DNA of 64,000 nt from JAUIET01 sp964352475 (GTDB taxonomy: Bacteria; Pseudomonadota; Gammaproteobacteria; Pseudomonadales; JAUIET01). The stretch lies in the NCBI GenBank assembly GCA_964352475.1, contig CAYGSL010000014.1, forward strand, positions 1 through 64,000, written 5' to 3'. The notes below the pieces were generated by a model. It was not told where the DNA came from. It worked only from the letters and a program-made list of their open reading frames with translations, and did not search any database. Every line of letters starts with the position of its first letter. Within the stretch, counting starts at the first letter, position 1. The translations under genes were made by a program, and so were the position numbers. Shown here in pieces: positions 8,413 through 16,670 of this stretch.

Positions 8413-9657
8413 CTAATCGTCATCGCTTAGGAAAAAGTGCAACCAACCTCCAACGCAGACCAGGCCGATAGAAAACACCAACACCTTGTGGTTGTTAAAC
8501 CATTTGTCTGCATCTACTGCGCTTGCTGCCAATGGCTCAAAATAGAACGTTACAATCCCCAAAATAGCGACTAGCAGAGCAGCGATTGTGAAACGGGTTT
8601 TTACTACACCTCGTAAATCGTACAGCGCACAAACACCCATTATTCCCAACAAGGTTAATGGTACGTACAGGAGCATCATAGGGCTCCATAAGCCGAAAAA
8701 TAGCGCGCCCAAGGCCACCAGGCTCAGGATTCGCGAATTCTCCAACGCCCAAGCTTTTAGTTCAGACTTCGGCGCTGCGTATAACGATGAATGAACCTTG
8801 CCAGGCTGGGAGTAGCTCTGTTTGTTCGAAGACACGGCGCTGGGCGAATCATCAATAGCTCGACTGGGCCTAAAAACGAACTCACCGCCTTTGTCGCCTA
8901 CGTGCCGCAACGGCGAGCCCACGGGTGTTTGCTCCGCGTTGTTTGCAGTGACGGTTTTGACGTATTGAACCAGTTCGGAGACACAGAAAACACCGTCGGT
9001 TTGGCTGCGCAGGTAATAAATCAGGCTTTCACTGAACGGGCTGTTCTTGCCGGGCTCACCATCGGCCACAACTTCGTTACGGCCAGATGCCAATCCCCAG
9101 CGAGAAGGAATCTGGCCGACCCGTTGTTGATAGCTGGAACCCGCTTTAGGTGTCGCCACTGATCGCGACTGACCAAACAGGCTACCAGAAAAGCAGGCAT
9201 CAGCAATCATAAACGTATGCAGCGAGCGTATGGCGCGAATGGTGTTGGATATTTCGGAATTTGGAATGTAGTCGCCTATATTGCCTTCTTTGGCATCAAC
9301 AGGAATCCAGTAACCTTGCTGGAAGTCGTCATCAAAATGGCCGTGACCGCTGAAAAAAATCAGCACACTGTCTTCTGGCTGTACGCGTTGAACCAACCGA
9401 CGGAATTCAAGAAAGATTCGCTCTTCCGTGGCATCTTCGTCCGTAATCAGGCAAACATTCTCAGGACGAAAGTCATACTCTGATTGCAACACATCAGCAA
9501 TGTCTGCTGCGTCTCGAACAGCGTTGTGTAAGGGCGTGCAATCTTGGTAAGCGTCTATGCCTATTGCAAGCAAGTACTGTTGACCAGGCGCAGGATTAAT
9601 GACGCTGTCATCAGTATCTTCTTCGGCGTCCCATGCAGGTGCGCGAGTGTTTGTCAT
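8413..9657 (-). CDS. Membrane-anchored caspase-family (C14) protease
   Basis: A 414-residue protein with an N-terminal caspase/metacaspase domain. The p20-like core opens with Y-L-L-A-I-G-I-D-A-Y at 28-37. The catalytic His105 is in F-F-S-G-H-G-H-F and the catalytic Cys155 in I-A-D-A-C-F-S-G-S, so both dyad residues are present. A linker at about 260-305 leads to four predicted membrane segments (about 310-328, 329-347, 356-374, 393-411). The protease would sit on the cytoplasmic face. Bacterial orthocaspases cleave after Arg/Lys and some act in stress death or phage defence; the role here is unknown. No effector gene pair or sensor domain is fused. Confidence 0.9.
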   Translation of the reverse strand: MTNTRAPAWDAEEDTDDSVINPAPGQQYLLAIGIDAYQDCTPLHNAVRDAADIADVLQSEYDFRPENVCLITDEDATEERIFLEFRRLVQRVQPEDSVLIFFSGHGHFDDDFQQGYWIPVDAKEGNIGDYIPNSEISNTIRAIRSLHTFMIADACFSGSLFGQSRSVATPKAGSSYQQRVGQIPSRWGLASGRNEVVADGEPGKNSPFSESLIYYLRSQTDGVFCVSELVQYVKTVTANNAEQTPVGSPLRHVGDKGGEFVFRPSRAIDDSPSAVSSNKQSYSQPGKVHSSLYAAPKSELKAWALENSRILSLVALGALFFGLWSPMMLLYVPLTLLGIMGVCALYDLRGVVKTRFTIAALLVAILGIVTFYFEPLAASAVDADKWFNNHKVLVFSIGLVCVGGWLHFFLSDDD

Positions 9658-9875
9658 CTAATTCAACCAGCCCACTTAGAATTTTCGTTGTCAGGCAGAA
9701 ATGGCGCTGCCTATAAGCAACGACCCGGATCGAGTCTGCACCCGCAGAATAGTAGCATTGAGTCCACTAGCTTGCCCATTGTTTGTGAGCGCTAAAACAG
9801 CTAAAGAAAATATGTGGGGTGCCTAGGAACAAGTATGTTATTTTCCGAACTGTAGCGATTAAAGATGGAATCAAT

Positions 9876-10733
9876 ATGTCGTATGGTCTAATGCTTCCGG
9901 CCGATCAGTTCAGCACACCCCAATTGATTGACGTTGCTCGCAATGCTGAACAAGCCGGTATTGATAATCTGTGGATACCTGAGCTTTTTGGCCGAGACCC
10001 GTTTATCACCTGCGCTACAGTGTTACAAAGCACATCTGCTATTAAAGTGGGCACCGCTATCACCAACGTCTATGCACGCGATGCTCGCGCCATTAAGTCG
10101 GCGGCGTATTCCCTGGCCGAAGCGCATAACGACCGGTTTGAATTGGGAATAGGACTTTCCAATAAAATGGGCAACAGCCAGCGTGGCCTTCCCTGGATGG
10201 CGCCATCCAAAAAACTTCAAGATTTTATCAGCCGCTTTGAAGAATCAACGTTGATGTTCAAGCATGAAGGCCAGGTACCTGTTTACCTGGCGGCCCATGG
10301 GCCTACTTTAATGGGCATTGCGGCGCAGCATTTGGACGGCGCTTACGTGTATTTGAAGCCTGTAGAATATTCTCATTGGGCAAAGCAACAACTAGGCGAA
10401 AAGAAACTGCACCTGATGCAAGTAACGGTTTTGGAAGCAGACCCTGACAAAGCACGTTCAAAAGCACGCAAAGCAATTTCCATTTACATGCCTCTTGAAA
10501 ACTACCACAGGGCCTGGCGTGAAGCCGGGTTTTCCGATGCCGATTTTGCAAACGGGGGCAGCGATCACTTCATTGATTCCCTAATCGCCTGGGGCGACTC
10601 GGAGAAGGTACTTGAACGCTATCGTTTGCAGTTTGCGCAGGGTGTGGATCAAATAATTATAAGTACCGCAGGTCTGGACTTGCTTAAGGATGAATCCTGG
10701 CAAAGTCTTAAAGATCTAATCAGCAAAGGGTGA
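9876..10733 (+). CDS. LLM-class (luciferase-like) oxidoreductase
   Basis: A 285-residue protein with the luciferase-like TIM-barrel opening: Y-G-L-M-L-P near residues 3-8, A-R-N-A-E-Q-A-G-I-D-N-L-W-I-P-E, then V-G-T-A-I-T-N-V-Y and R-F-E-L-G-I-G. The family uses FMN or coenzyme F420. The frame is open 57 bases further upstream, but ATG 9876 places the start directly before the first barrel strand. It converges with the DDN-like gene (3 bases between stops), and both families include F420 enzymes, so F420 use is possible but not shown. Substrate unknown. Confidence 0.87.
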   Translation: MSYGLMLPADQFSTPQLIDVARNAEQAGIDNLWIPELFGRDPFITCATVLQSTSAIKVGTAITNVYARDARAIKSAAYSLAEAHNDRFELGIGLSNKMGNSQRGLPWMAPSKKLQDFISRFEESTLMFKHEGQVPVYLAAHGPTLMGIAAQHLDGAYVYLKPVEYSHWAKQQLGEKKLHLMQVTVLEADPDKARSKARKAISIYMPLENYHRAWREAGFSDADFANGGSDHFIDSLIAWGDSEKVLERYRLQFAQGVDQIIISTAGLDLLKDESWQSLKDLISKG

Positions 10734-10736
10734 AGT

Positions 10737-11177
10737 TTACCGCCTGACAATACGAAAAATAGCGATTTGTCGCGGTGCCGCTGATGCAATGTACTCAGCA
10801 AACTGCTCGCTGCGCTCCGACTGAAGTGCGATTCGCGCCGTAGTTTCTTGTTCGTTCAGTTCAACTATGTTTGCCTTGAATTTTTCTGTACCGTACTCAA
10901 CGTCAATTTCTGGATGGGCGCGCAGGTTGAATATCCACACTGGGTGTTTCTTGGAACCAGCGTTGGTGCCATACAGATACATTTCCCCTTCATCGATTAC
11001 TGTCAGTAGCGGCACTTCAAATAAGCGGCCCGACTTTGCGCCAATGGTATGCAAAATCACAACAGGCAAGTCTCCAAAACGCGCAACGACGCCATTGTTT
11101 AGACGAAACTCTTCGATTACCTGCTTGTTAAATTTTTTCCAGTCCAAGCCTAATTCCCTAAAATATCTATTTCTCAT
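10737..11177 (-). CDS. DDN-like deazaflavin-type nitroreductase family protein
   Basis: A 146-residue split-barrel protein of the family containing the mycobacterial deazaflavin-dependent nitroreductase Ddn. The characteristic block L-H-T-I-G-A-K-S-G-R-L-F-E-V-P-L-L is near residues 42-58, followed by Y-L-Y-G-T-N-A-G-S-K-K-H-P-V-W-I-F-N-L-R-A-H-P. Family members bind F420 or FMN and reduce enones, quinones or nitro compounds. A second, divergent copy occurs at 25.5 kb. No F420 biosynthesis gene lies in the window, so cofactor use is unsettled. Confidence 0.87.
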   Translation of the reverse strand: MRNRYFRELGLDWKKFNKQVIEEFRLNNGVVARFGDLPVVILHTIGAKSGRLFEVPLLTVIDEGEMYLYGTNAGSKKHPVWIFNLRAHPEIDVEYGTEKFKANIVELNEQETTARIALQSERSEQFAEYIASAAPRQIAIFRIVRR

Positions 11178-11253
11178 TCTCAGCTGATTCAGGATAACGC
11201 CTCGCTACCGCCTTGGGTAGGCGTGCTCACAATCCAGGAATACCAAACAGTCG

Positions 11254-11282
11254 TTGGGTATTGATAGGCAATCGCTTAGAAT
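11254..11282 (+). promoter_or_regulatory. Sigma70-like promoter for the acyl-CoA dehydrogenase pair
   Basis: TTGGGT at 11254-11259 and TAGAAT at 11277-11282 are separated by 17 bases, about 30 bases before the start codon at 11313. A small hairpin with CGCCT/AGGCG arms lies upstream. Two-hexamer match only. Confidence 0.45.
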
Positions 11283-11312
11283 ACTCCATCCGAATTGACA
11301 GAGTAACGCAGC

Positions 11313-12554
11313 ATGTCAGACGCAGCGAAAGACACCACAGAGCAAGCCGAGTTCAGGGCGCATTGTCGCGAATGGCTTGAAGCAAACCATCCCGGCCAAC
11401 CGCCGGTTCATATACCCCAGGGTGCACTCGAGTTGAGTGACCCTGAAGCATTAGCCTGGCTGCAAAAGTGGCAGAAGTCGGCCTATGACGCAGGCCTGGT
11501 TGGCGCTGATTACAGTGAAGATTGCGGCGGTGGCGGTAGAAACAACTGCCAGAGAATCGCCAACCAGGAAATGCAGCGCGCCAAGACGCCTTTCCTTCCA
11601 AACATTATTGGGCTTGGAATGGCGGCACCCACTGTGTATTTCCATGGTCAGGAAGGGGTGAAGCAGGAATTGATACCCAAATTGCTCTCGGGCGAAGAAA
11701 TGTGGTGCCAGGGCTTTAGCGAACCTGGTGCAGGCTCAGACCTTGCCAATCAACAAACCTTTGCGAAAAAAGACGGCGATAACTGGCTTATCAATGGGCA
11801 CAAGGTATGGACGTCATTGGCGCACTTCGCAGAATGGATGATATTGCTATGCCGCACGTCAAAAGACGATAAGTACAACGGCCTTTCTTACTTTGTGGTT
11901 CCCATCAAGTCTGCGTTGGGTAAGGGCGTGACCATTCGCCCACTCATAAAAATGACTGGCGAAACTGGTTTTAACGAAGTTATTTTCGAAGACCTGGTAG
12001 TGGACGACAAGTACCGCCTTGATGAAATAGGTGCTGGCTGGAAAGTAGCAATGACCACGTTGGCACATGAACGCGGGGCCGGCCCACTGACCACGCCCAT
12101 TGCGGGTGGTCAGGTAAGAGCGCAGAAAAAAGGCTCAGCGATTGGAAATGCCGCCGCCTTGATTGATCTGGCAAAACAATCGCATCGAAATGGCGAGTCT
12201 TCGGCGCAAGATCCCGTCATTCGGGACCAAATTATGCAACTGATGATACGCCAGGAAGGATTCCGCCAAAATCAACGCCGAATTACGGTCAAAACGCTTA
12301 ACGATCATCCCATGCGTATTCCTCTGCAACACAAACTGGTTGGGACCGAGTTAAATCAGGACATAGCGCAACTCGCCTATGAAATAGAAGGTGCGGCAAG
12401 CAGTTTGTACGTGAACGATAAGAATGCTGCGGCAGGCGGCCAGTGGCAATTGGCGTATATGAACAGCTTTGGCATCACCATTGCGGCCGGTGCCAATGAA
12501 GTGCAGCGCAATATTTTAGGCGAGCGGGTTTTGGGCTTACCCAAATCCAAGTAA
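11313..12554 (+). CDS. Acyl-CoA dehydrogenase (first of a pair)
   Basis: A 413-residue FAD enzyme that would introduce an alpha-beta double bond into an acyl-CoA. The flavin/substrate segment W-C-Q-G-F-S-E-P-G-A-G-S-D-L-A lies near residues 130-144, the central beta domain has H-K-V-W-T-S-L-A-H-F-A, and the C-terminus has the helical A-N-E-V-Q-R-N-I-L-G-E-R-V-L-G signature. It is followed 37 bases later by a second, shorter dehydrogenase on the same strand. Adjacent long/short ACAD pairs in actinobacteria and proteobacteria often form alpha2-beta2 heterotetramers acting on steroid side chains, with one subunit holding the base; that arrangement is a reasonable inference here. Confidence 0.93.
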   Translation: MSDAAKDTTEQAEFRAHCREWLEANHPGQPPVHIPQGALELSDPEALAWLQKWQKSAYDAGLVGADYSEDCGGGGRNNCQRIANQEMQRAKTPFLPNIIGLGMAAPTVYFHGQEGVKQELIPKLLSGEEMWCQGFSEPGAGSDLANQQTFAKKDGDNWLINGHKVWTSLAHFAEWMILLCRTSKDDKYNGLSYFVVPIKSALGKGVTIRPLIKMTGETGFNEVIFEDLVVDDKYRLDEIGAGWKVAMTTLAHERGAGPLTTPIAGGQVRAQKKGSAIGNAAALIDLAKQSHRNGESSAQDPVIRDQIMQLMIRQEGFRQNQRRITVKTLNDHPMRIPLQHKLVGTELNQDIAQLAYEIEGAASSLYVNDKNAAAGGQWQLAYMNSFGITIAAGANEVQRNILGERVLGLPKSK

Positions 12555-12591
12555 GCGGTCTACCCCTGTATAAGTACGTAACGGAACAAAC

Positions 12592-13722
12592 ATGACACAA
12601 TCTCAAAATTTTGGCTTTGGCGATGAAGAAGCCATGCTTAAAGAAGCGGCTGCGAAATTTTTTGCAGACAATTGCCCAGCTAATGTAACTCATGCGTTGG
12701 TGGCCGATAACTCCGATATTCACCGCCCTATTGAAAGTAAATGGGACAAAAACCTTTGGCAACAAATTGTTGAGTTGGGTTGGACCTCAGTGTGCGTGCC
12801 AGAATCAGCTGGCGGAATAGACATGCCCGTCGTCGCCGCGGTTGCACTTGCCGAAGAGGCCGGCAAGGCGGCCTTCCCTTCGCCACTGCTGTGCACATTC
12901 AACGCCACGTTTGCAGTGCGTGCCTGCGAGTCTGAAGAGGCAAGCAGATTACTTGGTGACATTGCAGAGGGCACATCCGCTACGCTCGCTATCACCAATG
13001 AAAAAGGCTCATGGGAAGCATACGACAGCGATGTGACTGCGCAAGATGGGAAGCTCACAGGAACGGCTTACTTTGTACAAGACGCCCAAAAAGCAGATGT
13101 GTTGGTTGTGTCAGCGAATACCGACAATGGCATCGCATTATATCGAGTTGATTCAAATGCCGAGGGTATTCAGTTACAAGCGGACGGGATAATCGATTTA
13201 ACTCGTGATCAGGCGCGCATCCATTTCGATAATGTGGCGGCTGAGTTACTGACGGACAATGGCACGCAGGCATTGCAAGAGGCGTACCCGGCCATTCTCT
13301 GTATCACCGCGGCCGATATGGTGGGCAGCGGAGAGTGGTTGCTTCAAACAACCGCGGAGTATGCGCAAACCAGAGTGCAGTTCGACAGAGCGCTAGGATT
13401 TTTCCAAGCCGTAAAGCATCCGCTGGTTAACGTTATGCTGGAAATTGACGCGGCGAAGTCGCTCACTTACAACGCCGCCTGCGCGGTAGATGAAGAGCCT
13501 GAGAACGCACTGCGATTGGCGCGAATGGCGAAATCGGCCGCCAGCGATATGGCGGTATTCTCCTCCAGCCGAGCAGTGCAATTCCACGGTGGTATTGGTT
13601 TCACCTGGGAATGCTATGTACACCTGTTTTTCAAGCGCCAAATGCACAACCATATTCTTTATGGAGACGGTAAGTACCAACGCACAAAACTGGCTGAAAT
13701 GCTGATTGATGCAGCGGCTTAA
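12592..13722 (+). CDS. Acyl-CoA dehydrogenase (second of a pair)
   Basis: A 376-residue acyl-CoA dehydrogenase homologue. The N-terminal helical domain is followed by L-G-W-T-S-V-C-V-P-E-S-A-G-G and A-L-A-E-E-A-G-K. The C-terminal domain carries R-V-Q-F-D-R-A-L-G-F-F-Q-A-V-K-H near residue 265 and A-V-Q-F-H-G-G-I-G-F-T-W-E near 325, both FAD-binding signatures. It is shorter and more divergent than its upstream partner, as expected for the second subunit of a heteromeric dehydrogenase. Cotranscription is likely given 37 bases between genes. The next gene downstream is a deleted SDR. Confidence 0.92.
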   Translation: MTQSQNFGFGDEEAMLKEAAAKFFADNCPANVTHALVADNSDIHRPIESKWDKNLWQQIVELGWTSVCVPESAGGIDMPVVAAVALAEEAGKAAFPSPLLCTFNATFAVRACESEEASRLLGDIAEGTSATLAITNEKGSWEAYDSDVTAQDGKLTGTAYFVQDAQKADVLVVSANTDNGIALYRVDSNAEGIQLQADGIIDLTRDQARIHFDNVAAELLTDNGTQALQEAYPAILCITAADMVGSGEWLLQTTAEYAQTRVQFDRALGFFQAVKHPLVNVMLEIDAAKSLTYNAACAVDEEPENALRLARMAKSAASDMAVFSSSRAVQFHGGIGFTWECYVHLFFKRQMHNHILYGDGKYQRTKLAEMLIDAAA

Positions 13723-13749
13723 ACCTATTAACGATTGCAGGTTAAAACC

Positions 13750-14189
13750 ATGAACAACAAAACATTTGCAAGCGGCAATGTGGCCGTTATAACCGGTGCA
13801 GCAGATGGCATTGGCCGGGCTGCCGCTCAACGTTTCGCATCCTTAGGTATGCGCGTCTGTTTGGTAGATATCAATGCAGATGCTCTGCAGAAAACGGCAA
13901 ACTGACGGCACATTTACTGGTACCGGGGTTCACCTACACCGGAATGATTCGACGCTTTCTTCCGGAGCAGCCACCTGCCGCCTGGTCAGCGGAACAAGTG
14001 GTTGAATTTATGCTGGAAAAAATTGACGAGGGAGATTTCTATATTCTTTGTCCGGATAATGATGTAGATCGTGAGCTGGACAACAAACGCATGGAATGGG
14101 CAATGGGTGATTTAATTTATAACCGCCCTGCATTGTCGCGCTGGCATCCGGATTATGAAGAGGAATACGCCGCGTTCGAAACTTCCTAA
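13750..14189 (+). pseudogene. SDR gene with large internal deletion
   Basis: The 5' end starts with ATG 13750 and encodes 51 residues with the Rossmann loop I-T-G-A-A-D-G-I-G-R-A-A-A and V-C-L-V-D-I-N-A, then hits TGA at 13903. From about 13902 a different frame continues L-T-A-H-L-L-V-P-G-F-T-Y-T-G-M-I and runs to TAA at 14189, giving roughly 96 codons typical of an SDR C-terminus (W-S-A-E-Q-V-V-E-F-M and R-W-H-P-D-Y). The central 130 or so residues, including N-N-A-G and Y-x-x-x-K, are absent. An active enzyme is impossible as sequenced. It sits in line with the dehydrogenase pair, 27 bases downstream. Confidence 0.85.
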
Positions 14190-14194
14190 CTTTT

Positions 14195-15175
14195 TTATGT
14201 CCATTCCGACGGGCATACGCCATACCAACGTTTAAACGTGCGTCTGAAACTGGAGCTGTCGGCGAAGCCCAGAGAAAGTGCAGCCGCCTCCACAGTCATT
14301 GCACTTAAATAGATGGTTGCCTGACGTTTTAGCACGTTATCACGTAGGGCTTGAAACGACGTGCCAGTGTCTTTCAAACGACGAATCAGGGTTCGCGTGC
14401 TGATGGCAAATAAGGGGCCTAGTTCCTCTACCGTCCAGAGCTTACCCGGATTATCCAGTATAAAATTCTCCAGGCTGGCTACCAGGTCGTTACCATCCCT
14501 ATTACTGATCAGACCTTTACAACGAAGAACGCTTTCAGCAAACGCCACCGTATCGGCTTCAGGGGATGGCAGTGAAAGTAGCTCTGCGGCGAATGTCATC
14601 GATGTGAACGTTCCACCAAACTGAACAGAGCTACCAAATTCCAAAGCATACAGTGCAGCGTACGCAGGCTTTTCGTAAGCCAGCATGTACTTTATAGGAT
14701 TGCTTTTTCGCCCTGTGTAAAATGAAACGCAGTGTGTAATGGTAAACAGAATACATTCACTAAAGAACGGAATGAGATCGTTAGGAAGGCCTTGAATTTC
14801 CACCTTGATAGAAGCGCGGTTGTTTGATTGCTGAATCTCCAAGGAATAAAAGCTGGCACGAGATGCAAGTAATTCGCTGACGGTGGTTAACGCAGTTCCT
14901 AAATCGCTCGCAGTCTGCATAACTGTACCCAGCGCGCCGTGGGCGGCAATCTGTAACTGATGGCCGCTATTGAGTCCCAGCCCATTGGGTGACAGCGCAA
15001 CTGCGTTTTGACAAAAACGCATCTGAGCCGCAAAAGGCATCTGAAAATCGGCGCGCATAAGATCGGCTTCCACCGTGCCAGTACCCTGGAACAATTCCTC
15101 TGCAAGTAGGCCATCCGCCTGTAGTAACCTGAACAGCAGGCGCATGTAACCTGTTGCAAAATAATTCTCAGTCAT
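14195..15175 (-). CDS. AraC-family transcriptional regulator
   Basis: A 326-residue regulator of the arabinose-binding-type N-terminal class (residues about 15-190) with a C-terminal AraC helix-turn-helix pair. The first HTH is L-W-T-V-E-E-L-G-P-L-F-A-I-S-T-R-T-L-I-R near 247-266. The second has V-E-A-A-A-L-S-L-G-F-A-D-S-S-S-F-R-R-T-F near 291-310, then W-Y-G-V-C-P-S-E-W. It is divergent from the styrene-oxide-isomerase-like and metal-hydrolase genes. Direct repeats 21 bases apart lie in the shared gap, so it most likely controls that pair. It ends 6 bases from the deleted SDR, tail to tail. Confidence 0.92.
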   Translation of the reverse strand: MTENYFATGYMRLLFRLLQADGLLAEELFQGTGTVEADLMRADFQMPFAAQMRFCQNAVALSPNGLGLNSGHQLQIAAHGALGTVMQTASDLGTALTTVSELLASRASFYSLEIQQSNNRASIKVEIQGLPNDLIPFFSECILFTITHCVSFYTGRKSNPIKYMLAYEKPAYAALYALEFGSSVQFGGTFTSMTFAAELLSLPSPEADTVAFAESVLRCKGLISNRDGNDLVASLENFILDNPGKLWTVEELGPLFAISTRTLIRRLKDTGTSFQALRDNVLKRQATIYLSAMTVEAAALSLGFADSSSFRRTFKRWYGVCPSEWT

Positions 15176-15213
15176 AACTGCAGTCTAAACAGAGCCGCGA
15201 GATTTGTCATCAA

Positions 15214-15240
15214 ATGTCCCCAAGTTGGCAGAATATGTCC
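15214..15240. promoter_or_regulatory. Candidate AraC operator: ATGTCC direct repeats 21 bp apart
   Basis: ATGTCC occurs at 15214-15219 and again at 15235-15240, exactly two helical turns apart, in the gap between the AraC gene and its divergent neighbours. Direct repeats with this spacing are the usual AraC-type half-site arrangement. Flanking bases are also similar (AAATGTCC and ATATGTCC). Confidence 0.5.
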
Positions 15241-15307
15241 TGTCCAGAAAAACTGCTTGCGCCACAATAGAGTTCAGCATATGGCTAATTCAGAGTGGAG
15301 AACCGCA

Positions 15308-15799
15308 ATGACATCACAACATCAAAGTCTCTTGGTTTTAAACGGTGTAGGTCTGCTGATCAGCTCAGCATTCTCAGGCTGGCTGCATTTCTTTCAGCTT
15401 TTGGGAGAGATTGATTTGTGGCCTGTGATCAATCATGTTGAAGGCCAGATACCCGGTGAAGCCAGGGCTTGGGTGATGGCACACATGGAAGGTATAACGA
15501 ACGGCTTGTTGCTTATTGCCATAGCCTGCAGCAGCCGCTTCCTGCAATTGAGCCAAAGGCAATTTCAATGGCTTTTTTACACGTCCATCACATTTGGTTG
15601 GCTATTCACACTCCCAGCAATCGCCAACGCATGGTTTGGTACACGTGGTTTAGCCTTCGGCGGCGGGCCCTTCGGTGACAGTCTTGCCAACAACGTCATT
15701 TACCTGTTTGGGTGGCCGCCCATTCTTTCAGTACATATTGCCTTCGCCCTATTGGCTTATGGCGCGTGGCAACATTATCGATCTCTTGGCGAGGCATGA
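15308..15799 (+). CDS. Four-helix membrane protein resembling styrene oxide isomerase (StyC)
   Basis: A 163-residue protein with four hydrophobic segments (about 8-30, 62-80, 87-107, 125-152). ATG 15308 is chosen because GGAG lies 7 bases upstream; earlier in-frame ATGs have poor sites. A-W-V-M-A-H-M-E-G-I-T-N-G-L-L-L-I-A-I-A places His59 and Asn65 six residues apart, and R-G-L-A-F-G-G-G-P-F-G-D follows near 115-126. From memory, StyC (169 residues) has the same layout with heme-ligand His58 and Asn64 and an R-G-L-T-F-G loop. If so this is a heme-dependent epoxide isomerase making an aldehyde or ketone. It is 3 bases ahead of the PF10118 gene. The match is by eye, not by search. Confidence 0.6.
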   Translation: MTSQHQSLLVLNGVGLLISSAFSGWLHFFQLLGEIDLWPVINHVEGQIPGEARAWVMAHMEGITNGLLLIAIACSSRFLQLSQRQFQWLFYTSITFGWLFTLPAIANAWFGTRGLAFGGGPFGDSLANNVIYLFGWPPILSVHIAFALLAYGAWQHYRSLGEA

Positions 15800-15802
15800 A
15801 CC

Positions 15803-16660
15803 ATGAAGAACGCGATCGAAGTTAGAAAAATTCCATTTGAGTTTTCCGAAGGTGTAGCACCGGTTTGGAACCCTTCGCAACACGAATGGAGTCATATGGT
15901 TAACGGCGCGTCATTGACTATGCCGCATTTGGAACCTTTTCTGAATCGCACTTTGCGTGAGGCAAAAGAGCATATTGATGACCCGCAATTGCTAGAGGAC
16001 ATCAAGGGTTTTATGGCACAAGAAGCTCAGCACTATACCAATCACAGGCGCATGAACGATATGCTCAAAGCGCGTGGTTACCCCGAGCTGGCTACCGTTG
16101 AAGAATCGTTTGTAAACGACTATGAGGATCTGGGCAGGCGTTCACTTGCCCAGAGACTGGCTTACTGCGCCGGGTTTGAAACCATGACCATGGGAATCAC
16201 GGAATGGTTAATCAACGACAGAAACAATTTGTTTTGTGATTCTGACCCAACCGTCGCCTCATTTGTTCTCTGGCATATGGTAGAAGAAACAGAACATAAA
16301 AATGTAGCGTTTGATGTTTTCCAGGCAGTGTCTGGCTCGTATTGGCTACGCGTTTTAGGGCTTCTTCACGGTTCACTTCACGTAGGTTTCATGTCTAGAA
16401 GAGCCTATCGCGCAATGCTCAAAAAAGATGGCCTGTGGCGAAACTTTGGCAGTCGCTTGCGTTTATGGACGATGGTCGGGCGATTTTTTATAAAATCTGG
16501 CGGGGCGATGCTGAACTCTCTCAAGCCCAGTTATCATCCTTCAAAGAGACAAGACCCCGCCTGGGTTGATCAATGGCGTGATGCCTACGAGGGCAATGAG
16601 CAAGACTTTGTGCCTTTGCTTGATACAAACAGCGACAACATTGCACCTATGTTTGCATAG
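15803..16660 (+). CDS. Metal-dependent hydrolase, PF10118 family
   Basis: A 285-residue helical protein of the predicted metal-dependent hydrolase family (COG3687). Candidate metal ligands are Glu44 in P-H-L-E-P-F, Glu74 and His77 in Q-E-A-Q-H-Y, and a second E-x-x-H set in W-H-M-V-E-E-T-E-H-K-N. This spacing is ferritin-like (E, E-x-x-H, E, E-x-x-H), which suggests a di-iron or dinuclear site rather than a classic hydrolase. No characterised reaction is known to me. It follows the StyC-like gene by 3 bases, so the two are almost surely one transcript divergent from the AraC regulator. Confidence 0.85.
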   Translation: MKNAIEVRKIPFEFSEGVAPVWNPSQHEWSHMVNGASLTMPHLEPFLNRTLREAKEHIDDPQLLEDIKGFMAQEAQHYTNHRRMNDMLKARGYPELATVEESFVNDYEDLGRRSLAQRLAYCAGFETMTMGITEWLINDRNNLFCDSDPTVASFVLWHMVEETEHKNVAFDVFQAVSGSYWLRVLGLLHGSLHVGFMSRRAYRAMLKKDGLWRNFGSRLRLWTMVGRFFIKSGGAMLNSLKPSYHPSKRQDPAWVDQWRDAYEGNEQDFVPLLDTNSDNIAPMFA

Positions 16661-16670
16661 AATAGGTTCA

